Shown here: positions 1 through 8,300 of the stretch, piece after piece | How positions within the stretch are numbered: the first letter of the stretch is position 1 | How the letters are laid out: every line of letters starts with the position of its first letter | Source: a virus | Virus record (IMG/VR): IMGVR_UViG_3300020222_000120 | Location: 1 to 31,443 of that record | Length of the DNA stretch: 31,443 nt | Reading direction: 5' to 3' (one strand) | The notes under the pieces: generated by a model | Told to the model about the DNA's origin: nothing | The model's input: the letters and a program-made list of their open reading frames with translations, nothing else | Database searches by the model: none | Position numbers and translations under genes: made by a program

Positions 1-546
1 CATTTCATCATTTGCATTTGACTTAAAGTTTGCAGCGATATATCCTGAAGTTCCTGGTGCTCTGTCGAAATATGGAGCATATGTCCAAGTTGAAAACACA
101 CCAGCATTTGCGTTTGCACAGATTGCAACCTTTAGTGAGTTTCCAAGAGATCCTGGAAAACGAGCTGCTACAACAATATTCGCATTCGAAGTAGTGAAGA
201 AACTATTAAAGTAGTGATCTTCATTGCGAATTTTTGTATTGCCTGCCCATGAGGCTACATTAAGTCCAACTGCAGCGTTTAGAGTTGCAGCATCAGCACG
301 AGAAACGAATAGGCTGTTGCTATATGAAAGGAAATTTGCTGCTGTAAAAAATGTTAAAAACGTGTCTGAGTCTGGTTTACCGAAAACCGCAACCAACTCG
401 TCCTCTGTTGAAACAGCACGAACAACATCAATTGGTCCCCACTGAAATGCGCCAGCAACAGCGCCAGTGGATGTGGAAACTGATGGTACAACTGTTGTTG
501 CGTCAATTTCGGAAACATTCACGCCTGGTGATACTTGAAAAGCCAT
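1..546 (-). CDS. gp18: Tail sheath protein gp18, N-terminal 182 residues (runs off the left edge)
   Basis: Contractile tail sheath subunit, which polymerises around the tail tube and contracts on infection. The reading frame is open from ATG at 546 to base 1, giving 182 residues with no stop, so the C-terminal part lies outside. The N-terminus (MAFQVSPGVNVSEID, then STGAVAGAFQWGPIDVV at about 25-41) matches the start of T4-like sheath proteins, which share the SPGV...E and G.FQWGP pattern. T4 gp18 has 659 residues, so under a third is seen. A Shine-Dalgarno AGGAG lies 7 bases upstream of the ATG. The gene follows gp17 with a 61-base gap that holds a late-promoter-like element, as expected for a very abundant late protein. 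The family call is firm from sequence and from position after gp17. Confidence 0.93.
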   Translation of the reverse strand, partial: MAFQVSPGVNVSEIDATTVVPSVSTSTGAVAGAFQWGPIDVVRAVSTEDELVAVFGKPDSDTFLTFFTAANFLSYSNSLFVSRADAATLNAAVGLNVASWAGNTKIRNEDHYFNSFFTTSNANIVVAARFPGSLGNSLKVAICANANAGVFSTWTYAPYFDRAPGTSGYIAANFKSNANDEM

Positions 547-584
547 GTTATTGCTCCTATAATATGGAGATTAAGAAATCTACG

Positions 585-596
585 AAATATTTAGTA
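585..596 (-). promoter_or_regulatory. Putative T4-type late promoter upstream of gp18
   Basis: Minus-strand TACTAAATATTT lies in the gp17-gp18 gap, about 40 bases before the sheath ATG. T4 late promoters use TATAAATA near -10 and T4-like marine phages tolerate CTAAATA. The assignment rests on motif and position only. Confidence 0.5.
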
Positions 597-607
597 TTTT
601 AAGTTTT

Positions 608-2239
608 TTAACGAGTAAACGGTCTCCAAAGGTCACCACCTTCTACATAAGACCCATCATTACCATCTATATCAAGATGACCAGCAAGCATAGTTGGAAG
701 CGATTCTTCTTCGATTTGACGCATTTGTTCTTCATAAAGTCTTGTTTTTAAATTAGAATCAGTAAATTCAGCAAAAAATGATTGATTTGTCATCCAAGAG
801 AACAAAACTAAACACATTACAAGATCATCATGACTTCCTTCTTCTGCTTCGAAGCTGTTTCCTTTGGCTATAAAGGTAGAAAGTTCTGAGATTAAATCAA
901 AATCTTGAATAATTATTTTTTGTTGCTCAATTAAATTCTTAAGAATAGAAGTACCGAGACGTTTTACTGATTTGGTGGTTCGTACACCACGATTAGACTT
1001 GTTTCCATAACCCCAAGTTAGAGCAATTTTACCTTTAAGATCTACTGTAGAAAGAATATTTTCATATTCATAGTCCTCAAAGAGAGAATCTACGACCTGT
1101 TGACCATTATCATTGATTTCTACTAATGCATAGGCTTGATTGTAATAGTCAGCAACTTTTTTTATAACACTAGGATACACTAAAGGGCTAATTTCATTGT
1201 TTTTATATGTTGCGACCACTTTATAGGGCATCGTAGAGACGCTAAGAACAGTAAATGCTGAATAATCAAGACCCTTTCCTCTTGATGTGTCGGCAACTAG
1301 CACATAATTTTGTCCTTGTATTGGTTGTTCGTAAATTTTGATTCCTGTATCAGATATATGTAATGGTTTTACGAATGCAAGAGACTTTAAACCAGCTACA
1401 GAGATAAGTGTTCCTGCTGAACCCATAAACTCGCATTCCATTTCTTGTGAAAACTTCTGTTCTCCAAGAACTCGACGCTGCTCATCTGCCCATTGTTGTG
1501 TTCTTCCTGGGACTTGACGCCAATTTGCTTCAATATGCGTAAATCCATTGTGACCTTCAACAGCTTCCGTCCACATTCTATAATAGTGATTCATCCCATT
1601 CGGTGTTGAAGAAATAAGAATCTTGGAAGTTTCACCAGAAGAAATAGTTGGGTAAACAGATGTAAAAAATTCTTCGGCAATATTACTTGGCACGAATGCA
1701 AACTCGTCAAGATACAATAATGAAATAGAGAAACCACGAATCGCACTAGAAGCAGTTGATGTTGCCATCACACGACAATTATTTTCTAATTCTATATCGC
1801 CTTTGTTCCAAACGCGAACACCTTGTTGCAACCACAATGGCAAAGATTCATATGCAATTTTAACGCGATTCAAAATTTCTCTTGCAGTTGGTGCTTTGTT
1901 TGCTAGAATTGCAACGAACTTGTCTTCATTGAATAAGATATACCAAAGAATATAGCCAACAACCATCGTGGTCTTACCGACCTGACGACCAGCCTTTACA
2001 ATCACACGACGATTCGTATTGATATCAGTGATGGCTTCTTTTTGAAACGGATACAGTGAAATTTGAACGAACCCTTTATCAAGTGTAATAATCTTGACAT
2101 AGTTTTCAATAAAATAAATTGGATCTTGCGCGCAGCGAACAAACTCACGGACTTGATCTTCCGTAAGTTGTAGTTGCATATTAATCTTCTTTAAATTTGG
2201 GTTCCCCAAATAATTCTTTATTCTAGTCGCTAGATTCAT
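608..2239 (-). CDS. gp17: Terminase large subunit gp17 (packaging ATPase/nuclease)
   Basis: DNA-packaging motor that cuts concatemeric DNA and drives it into the prohead through the portal. The 543 residues (T4: 610) carry the expected order of motifs. The N-terminal ATPase has a Walker A loop GRQVGKTT at 84-91, Walker B LLYLDEF at 174-180 with catalytic E179, and an SST coupling motif at about 210-212. The C-terminal RNase H-like nuclease has acidic residues D317 (LVADTSRG), E374 (LVEIND) and D471/D472 (GSHDDLVM), matching the T4 D401/E458/D542 triad. All key residues are present, so the enzyme should be active. The ATG at 2239 overlaps the end of gp16 by 17 bases, an arrangement also typical of T4 relatives and suggesting translational coupling. 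Confidence 0.97.
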   Translation of the reverse strand: MNLATRIKNYLGNPNLKKINMQLQLTEDQVREFVRCAQDPIYFIENYVKIITLDKGFVQISLYPFQKEAITDINTNRRVIVKAGRQVGKTTMVVGYILWYILFNEDKFVAILANKAPTAREILNRVKIAYESLPLWLQQGVRVWNKGDIELENNCRVMATSTASSAIRGFSISLLYLDEFAFVPSNIAEEFFTSVYPTISSGETSKILISSTPNGMNHYYRMWTEAVEGHNGFTHIEANWRQVPGRTQQWADEQRRVLGEQKFSQEMECEFMGSAGTLISVAGLKSLAFVKPLHISDTGIKIYEQPIQGQNYVLVADTSRGKGLDYSAFTVLSVSTMPYKVVATYKNNEISPLVYPSVIKKVADYYNQAYALVEINDNGQQVVDSLFEDYEYENILSTVDLKGKIALTWGYGNKSNRGVRTTKSVKRLGTSILKNLIEQQKIIIQDFDLISELSTFIAKGNSFEAEEGSHDDLVMCLVLFSWMTNQSFFAEFTDSNLKTRLYEEQMRQIEEESLPTMLAGHLDIDGNDGSYVEGGDLWRPFTR

Positions 2240-2633
2240 TTTTAAGTTTCTTCAACAACTCAGCAGTTGATCCAACGAATACTGCCTTATCCACTGTAAT
2301 ATTTGTAGGAGCGGCAGGTCCTTTTGGTTGTAATTCTTGTTGTTGTTTTTGAAGGATCATTAATTTTTCTGTGACATCAGAAAGATTTTTGATCATATTT
2401 GCAGCAACTTCATAGGCTCTTGGATGTTGTGATTCTTTTGCAACTTCTAGAATACCATCTAATGCTTCGTTGCCCTTTTCAATAAGATTATAATAATTTG
2501 ATCGAGAATAATGTGCATCTGGATTATTTGTGTTGTCGTGATGCAATGTTATGGGCTTGTCAGATTTGTCATTTACAACAGGCACATAATCAGTATTTAA
2601 TAACTCAGCAAGATTTTTATCAACATCACTCAT
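2223..2633 (-). CDS. gp16: Terminase small subunit gp16
   Basis: Small terminase subunit, which forms a ring, regulates the gp17 ATPase and nuclease, and helps choose the packaging start. It has 136 residues (T4: 164). The middle, about 45-100, is predicted helical and includes SQHPRAYEVAANMIKNL, matching the T4 SPRHMEVFATLM helix. The C-terminal segment TNITVDKAVFVGSTAELLKK corresponds to the T4 MNIQNATVFMGSPTELMD region, a hallmark of the family. The start codon overlaps the gp15 stop as ATGA, and the end overlaps gp17. Identification rests on these two matching blocks and on position. Confidence 0.92.
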   Translation of the reverse strand: MSDVDKNLAELLNTDYVPVVNDKSDKPITLHHDNTNNPDAHYSRSNYYNLIEKGNEALDGILEVAKESQHPRAYEVAANMIKNLSDVTEKLMILQKQQQELQPKGPAAPTNITVDKAVFVGSTAELLKKLKNESSD

Positions 2634-3640
2634 GTTATATTGGGGAATTCCTCAACAGTTGTATCAAATCCGAATGCAGTATTTACGTTAGCAGTGTTAG
2701 GATCAGGTGTAACAGTTATGCTTACTAATTGTTGATCATTTGTGCCAAACGAAATTATATTATATGACGCATTGGATACTGCACCAGTTATAAAATGACC
2801 AGAAGCAAGAACACCTGTAGTATCCACAACAATAAGAGTATTCGTAGAAGGACTCCAAGCATCTACATATGCAGTTGCAGAGGCAACATCAAAATTATTT
2901 CCTTGATAAACAAGTTCGCCAACTTTAAATGTACCTGTTCCGCCACTACCTGCTCCACTATTAATGGTGATTTTGCGAGAAGAGTTGGCATTAAATACAT
3001 CATTGAATGTATTAGCAGAAGATGTTCTAATTACATCAACATTAGATATTGGACCGTACATATACCCCTTCATAGTGAAGTTTAATGTCCAATTTAAAAC
3101 GCGCAACGTATCGATACCACCAATATAATCTGAATCATAAACAACATTTTGAAGAATAATTGGTATGTCTATTGGTTGATTTAATCCTGTTAAATCAGCT
3201 GTAAGTGTATAGTCTGGCGCAAAATATGGTAAAATTTGTTCTACGATTTGTGTACCATCTTCAGTGTTACGGACGTAGATATTCAAACTAAAATCAAAAT
3301 TATATGGCGTCATTCGCACACTGCGAAGAAGCGTATCGCTGAGTGGTGAAAAATTGCGATTAAACATGCTTGTTTTACGAACAGGATCATATGTAATTGA
3401 AGTCATTTCAAAACTCATTCTCGGTAATGTAATTTGCACAGCCTGATTCATATTTGGATCTTGCTGTAAACGCGAATAAAATTTTTCTTTTTGTGCATAA
3501 GAAAGTGGAACAGTAATTCTTTCAAGTTCAGTTGTTCCCGCTTTATTATATCGCACAAGGCGAATGTTGTTGAACATCGTGCCAAACGCCACGACCATTT
3601 TTCTTGTAACACGATGATAAAAATGTGTGCTAGAAAGCAT
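2630..3640 (-). CDS. gp15: Tail completion and sheath stabiliser protein gp15, with a C-terminal VYQG module
   Basis: gp15 caps the finished tail and joins it to the neck. I start it at ATG 3640, two bases after the gp14 stop, giving 336 residues. A TTG-initiated form from 3682 would add 14 residues but overlap gp14. The N-terminal two thirds match T4 gp15: FYHRVTRKMVVAFGTMFNNI, ITLPRMSF, IVEQILPYFAPDYT and LRVLNWTLNFTMKGYMYGP align with T4 ETILPRI, IVEQILPYFQPHF and RRIEWSLTFEVNGWMYPP. T4 gp15 has 272 residues. The excess is C-terminal, residues about 236-310, a beta-rich module opening VGELVYQG that also occurs in gp14 and other proteins here. The ATGA overlap with gp16 suggests coupled translation. 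Confidence 0.92.
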   Translation of the reverse strand: MLSSTHFYHRVTRKMVVAFGTMFNNIRLVRYNKAGTTELERITVPLSYAQKEKFYSRLQQDPNMNQAVQITLPRMSFEMTSITYDPVRKTSMFNRNFSPLSDTLLRSVRMTPYNFDFSLNIYVRNTEDGTQIVEQILPYFAPDYTLTADLTGLNQPIDIPIILQNVVYDSDYIGGIDTLRVLNWTLNFTMKGYMYGPISNVDVIRTSSANTFNDVFNANSSRKITINSGAGSGGTGTFKVGELVYQGNNFDVASATAYVDAWSPSTNTLIVVDTTGVLASGHFITGAVSNASYNIISFGTNDQQLVSITVTPDPNTANVNTAFGFDTTVEEFPNIT

Positions 3641-3642
3641 AA

Positions 3643-4512
3643 TTACTCGTCTGAACTTCCGAATGGATTTGTTTCTGACCAATCAAGAATATTGTCAGCT
3701 TCTGTTTCAATTCTAACATTATCATCATAAGGCTCAGTTGCATCTTCTTGAGTATTACCACTTACCAAAGTCCATTGTGCGTCTGAACTTACACCTATTA
3801 CTGTAGCACCTGTAAATGCTCCACGTATGTTTCTTAAAACTAATTTAAGATTTGTTTTATCCCAAGAACGCACGTATGCTTTTGCTGTTGAAGCAGCAAG
3901 CGAAGCACCTTGATAAACTATTTCACCATCTATATATGTAGAGGTTCCGCCAGCTTGCATTGTAAACTCAATACTAAATGCATTTTGATCAGCAACCTCA
4001 TCTATAGATGGAACACCAGTTGTAAGAATTTCACCATTGTATTTAAACGTCTCGCATGAGAGTCCATACATGTATGCTGCTACTTTACCAGCCTGAAAGA
4101 AGTTCTTTTCTTCTTCGACATTTTTTATTTCCATTAATTTTTCTTGAACTGATAGATAAATTAAATCGCCTTCTTTTGGTGTGTTTCTTGTTGTATACGG
4201 AATATATCTTTCAAAGGTGCGTCGTGCTAATGCTAACTCAACACCCTTTTCTATTTGTAAACCAAACTTACTGAAAAATTCTTGATTACCTTTAAAGTTG
4301 TCAAAGGTTTCAAGATAAACTTCCATTTTGTATGCACTCGTGTATGATTTAACTGGATCGTCACCAAATAACTCATCAAGTTCTGACTGAGAATCGCGCG
4401 GAATGTAGTAAATGTCAATGCCGTGATTTTTGATTGATTCAATCACCATATCTTCAATAAGGAATTGTTCTCTTGATGCATCCTGATAGTTAAAATATAC
4501 GCTTGTCGCCAT
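3643..4512 (-). CDS. gp14: Neck protein gp14, with a C-terminal VYQG module
   Basis: Head-completion (neck) protein that, with gp13, seals the DNA-filled head and forms the docking site for the tail. The 289 residues (T4: 256) start MATSVYFNYQDASREQFLIE. The region up to about residue 170 follows the T4-like gp14 pattern: IDIYYIPR, DELFGDDPVKSY, GNQEFFSKFGL and PKEGDLIYLSVQEKLMEIKN. From about 185 to 250 there is an additional beta-rich stretch, GEIVYQGASLAASTAKAYV... to the DAQWTLVSG segment, which matches the C-terminal module of gp15 and looks like an accessory domain. The gene begins 4 bases after gp13 and ends 2 bases before gp15. Confidence 0.93.
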   Translation of the reverse strand: MATSVYFNYQDASREQFLIEDMVIESIKNHGIDIYYIPRDSQSELDELFGDDPVKSYTSAYKMEVYLETFDNFKGNQEFFSKFGLQIEKGVELALARRTFERYIPYTTRNTPKEGDLIYLSVQEKLMEIKNVEEEKNFFQAGKVAAYMYGLSCETFKYNGEILTTGVPSIDEVADQNAFSIEFTMQAGGTSTYIDGEIVYQGASLAASTAKAYVRSWDKTNLKLVLRNIRGAFTGATVIGVSSDAQWTLVSGNTQEDATEPYDDNVRIETEADNILDWSETNPFGSSDE

Positions 4513-4516
4513 TTAA

Positions 4517-5278
4517 TTATCCAACAAACATAGATGCAGGCGACTCGTACATGTCTCTTAATTTTTCTTCTAGTTTTTCAATTTCTAGAATTGCATCATT
4601 ATAAATCTTTTCACCATTTACAACTAGACCACCAGGAAGTGTGTAGTTTGCATATTTTGTTAAATTAGAACCCCACTGCATTTTAAATAATGCAGTGGTA
4701 TATTCTTTTAACCATTGATCAGAATAAATTTTATCATAAACTTCCGGATCAACAATTCTAAATCCTTGAAAAACAATATAATCGTTTGGATTTACTCTTG
4801 AATCCCAATCCATATAGATATCAAGACGTTTAGTTTTTTTATTAAAATTAAATGGGATTTCACCAGTTACGATCATATCTAACATTGATAAATGTTGTCT
4901 GGCAATATAATAATATGTGTAAGAACTTGCTAATAAATTATAAAAATCGTTAAGTCTAATTTGATAATTAATGTCAAAAATATTAAATCCAGATGTTCCT
5001 TGTGAACTGATGCTAGCACCAGTGATTGGCATTACTCTTGAAATGCCAATTATATTATCAGAGAGTCTAATGTAACGATTTGTTTGATCTGATGTAGTTA
5101 CTTTATGCGCAAGATAACAATCTTCAGTTCCATCGTAATGAAACTCGCGATATTTGTTTAATGCATCATCAATGCGATCATCTAATTGGTCGTCATCAAC
5201 ATTAATGTCAATAACTGGAAATCCCAAACGACGAAGGCAATAATCTTTAAGTTCTGTGCGTGTTGTTGGGATTCCCAT
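4517..5278 (-). CDS. gp13: Neck protein gp13
   Basis: Head-completion protein that binds the portal ring after packaging and, with gp14, makes the neck. It has 253 residues (T4: 309). The N-terminus TRTELKDYCLRRLGFPVIDI followed by NVDDDQLDDRIDDALNKYREFHYDGTE is the characteristic opening of the family in T4-like phages. It continues with a helical segment about residues 100-160 and a C-terminal acidic helix (AILEIEKLEEKLRDMYE). The ATG at 5278 follows a 36-base gap containing a late-promoter-like ATAAATA. A weak GAGAT Shine-Dalgarno sequence is present. It heads the compact run gp13-gp14-gp15-gp16-gp17, whose order is as in T4. Confidence 0.94.
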   Translation of the reverse strand: MGIPTTRTELKDYCLRRLGFPVIDINVDDDQLDDRIDDALNKYREFHYDGTEDCYLAHKVTTSDQTNRYIRLSDNIIGISRVMPITGASISSQGTSGFNIFDINYQIRLNDFYNLLASSYTYYYIARQHLSMLDMIVTGEIPFNFNKKTKRLDIYMDWDSRVNPNDYIVFQGFRIVDPEVYDKIYSDQWLKEYTTALFKMQWGSNLTKYANYTLPGGLVVNGEKIYNDAILEIEKLEEKLRDMYESPASMFVG

Positions 5279-5308
5279 TTTTTTATCTCAAAAATAAAAG
5301 AATAATAT

Positions 5309-5317
5309 TATTTATTA
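5309..5317 (-). promoter_or_regulatory. Putative T4-type late promoter upstream of gp13
   Basis: Minus-strand TAATAAATA lies about 31 bases before the gp13 ATG and overlaps the stop codon of the upstream fiber gene. It fits the ATAAATA late consensus. The region is AT-rich, so chance occurrence is possible. Confidence 0.45.
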
Positions 5318-8300
5318 TGTTATACCAAAAATATGGAGTATAAACCCATCAGATCCACCACCACCCGCAGTATTCGCTTTAGCGAATGCTGCATTCGCTT
5401 GAGCATAAGCGTCACCAACCGAAGCAGTACCTGTTGTAAACGAGATATTAGCATTTGTGCCATCAGCTGCAGAAGCAACAATAACTTGAATAGAAGTTGT
5501 GTTTACAAAATTTAGTTGTTTTGCATCTAATGTTGATTCACCATTAGCTGAAACTCGAACAGTATTTGCAGCAGAATTTGCTTGACCATAAGCGCCGTTC
5601 GCCTGAGCATAAGCGCCGTTCGCTTGTGCATATGCGCCGTTCGCCTGCGCATATGCACCATTTGCTTGAGCATAAGCACCATTCGCAGTATCTCTTGCAG
5701 TATTTGCTTGATCATATGAATTATTCGCATGAGCATAAACAATGTTCGCATGAGCATAAGCACCATTCGCTTGCGCATAGGCTCCGTTGGCTTGTGCATA
5801 AGCACCATTAGCCTGAGCATATGCGCCATTAGCCTGTCCGTATGCGCCGTTGGCTTGAGCATATGCAGCATTGGCTTGAACGTAGATTACTGTTGAATCT
5901 GGCTCAATCACAATGTTGCCGACCATACCACTATGCACAGTGCACTGGTAAACATAAGTGCTTCCGCCAAGTGTATATGGAACTTTCCAGTAAAGTGTTC
6001 CAGAAACCTTACCTTGAGCAGAGGAACCAGTGCTTACTGTGCCATCAGTTGCAACGTGCGTCAATCCAGTGTCGTAGTTCGAACCACCGTTTGAGACACG
6101 AATCGCAAATGGGTGACCAGCATTGTTTAGATTAAATGCAATAGTTTCACCAGCACGAACATAGAGTGTTGGATCATCAGTTGCTGCGCCATATTGATCA
6201 AAACGATATGCTGTCGCGCCATTGTTTGTTACATCAAGGCGAGTGACGGCTGGTTGATAATCTGCATTCGCTTGAGCATATGCAGCATTTGCTTGAGCAT
6301 AAACAATGTTCGCATGAGCATAAGCACCATTCGCTTGCGCATAGGCTCCGTTGGCTTGTGCATAAGCACCATTTGCTGTATCGCGAGCAGAGTTGGCTTG
6401 ATCAAGAACATTTAAACCTGCACTTAAGAATGAAACAGCGGCATTGAATGTATTTGCGCGCATCTCATCGCCAGAGGTAGACAATATTGTTTCACCGATA
6501 TAAATTGTCGACCCACTGAGATACAAATCTTTAAATCGTTTTGTAGACGTTCCAAGATCATATGTAACATTTGCAGTCGGAATAAGATGCTGCACATTCA
6601 ATGTACCAGTCATCGTATCGCCAGAAAGATTTACCTTGAGGTTGGCTTCAGCATATGCATTGTTTGCTTGTCCTCTAGCGGTGTTTGCTTGATCTCTGGC
6701 GGAGTTGGCTTGATCAGTGACATTTAATCCTGCATTGGTGACAAACGTAACAGCATTTATTGTGTTAAGTTTTAAGTTACCAGTTCTAAAATTATTTCCA
6801 TTGATGTCGATAATATTATTTGTAGGTTCTACTTCATAATTATCGAAAAGATAAAATTGATTGTCTGTTGATTTACGAATCAAACCAGCGTGAGTTGGTG
6901 TTGCGCCGCGATCAAAGTGACCAACGAATCCTATATCAAACGCATCACCAACCTGTCCATTTGCTAAGAAAATGATAGAATCATTTACAGACAAATTACT
7001 GACATTAAGTAATGTGTTAGATCCTGTTACAAATAAATTTCCTGTGATTGTCAAATCACCATTTATAGATCCGCCGCTGGCGCTCAGTTTAAGATTAGCA
7101 GTGTCATACGCTGCATTTGCTTGTGCATATACAACATTAGCATGAGCATAAGCACCATTAGCCTGCGCATAGGCACCATTTGCTTGAGCGTAGGCTCCAT
7201 TGGCTTGTCCATAAGCACCATTGGCTTGAGCATAGGCTCCATTAGCAACATCTCTGGCACTATTGGCTTGAGCATATGCTCCGTTGGCTTGGGAGTACGC
7301 TCCATTAGCCTGTCCGTATGCGCCATTTGCTTGTCCATAAGCACCATTTGCCTGAGCGTATGCACCGTTGGCAGTATCAAGAACATTGACACCACTTACT
7401 AATACTGACACAGCAGCATTGAATACATTGGCGCGCACCTCATCGCCAGAAGCAGATAGTGCTGTTTCACCAAGATAAATTGTGCTGTTACTTAGATACA
7501 GATCTTTAAATCGTTTAGTTGGAGTACCAATATCATATGTGACATTTAAATTAGGCTCAATATTTTGAGTTATCAAACTAGCAGCAACATTTAAGTTGCC
7601 TGTCATCGTATCACCAGCAAGAGAAACTTTTAAGTTTGCCTGAGCATAGGCTCCATTTGCCTGGGCATAAGCACCATTTGCTTGAGCATAGGCTCCATTG
7701 GCTTGGGTGTAAGCACCGTTAGCCTGTGCATAAGCACCGTTGGCTTGCGCATAAGCACCGTTAGCTGTATCTCTAGCAGTGTTTGCTTGAGCATAACCAG
7801 CGTTGGCTTGTGCATAAGCATCAGCAACAGCAGCGCCAGTCGTACTAAAGGAGATATTTGCATTACCATCAGCATTATCGAAAACACTGACTTGAATACT
7901 TGCTGTATTTACGAAGTTTAGGAACTTATTCGACAACTCACCAGCACTGTTTGCATAAACACGAGCCGTGTTTGCAGAAGTATTGGCTTGACTATATGCA
8001 CCATTGGCTTGGGCGTATGCTCCGTTGGCTACATCTCTTGCACTATTTGCTTGAGCATATGCGCCATTAGCCTGAGCATAGGCTCCGTTGGCTTGAGAAT
8101 ATGCACCGTTCGCTTGACCATAAGCACCGTTGGCTTGCGCATAAGCACCGTTAGCTGTATCTCTAGCAGTGTTTGCTTGAGCATATGCATCTAGTGATGA
8201 GTCTAGCGCATAAAATACTCCATCACCATCATTCCATTTCCATTGATTTGTGTCTTCATCCCAAACTAGATTTGCATTTGGATCTGTTCCACGATTGATA

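Noticed and set aside
608-2239. Possible intron or intein interruption of the terminase gene, as in some phages
   Set aside because: All ATPase and nuclease motifs are in one frame at normal spacing.
3641-3682. Longer TTG-initiated gp15
   Set aside because: It would overlap gp14 by 38 bases; the ATG at 3640 gives the family-typical N-terminus beginning near FYHR.
5333-8194. Plus-strand reading frames rich in Ile/Ser/Cys or Arg/His opposite the heptad tracts
   Set aside because: They are antisense shadows: the 21-bp periodicity keeps other frames open, giving low-complexity translations with no ribosome site or family likeness.
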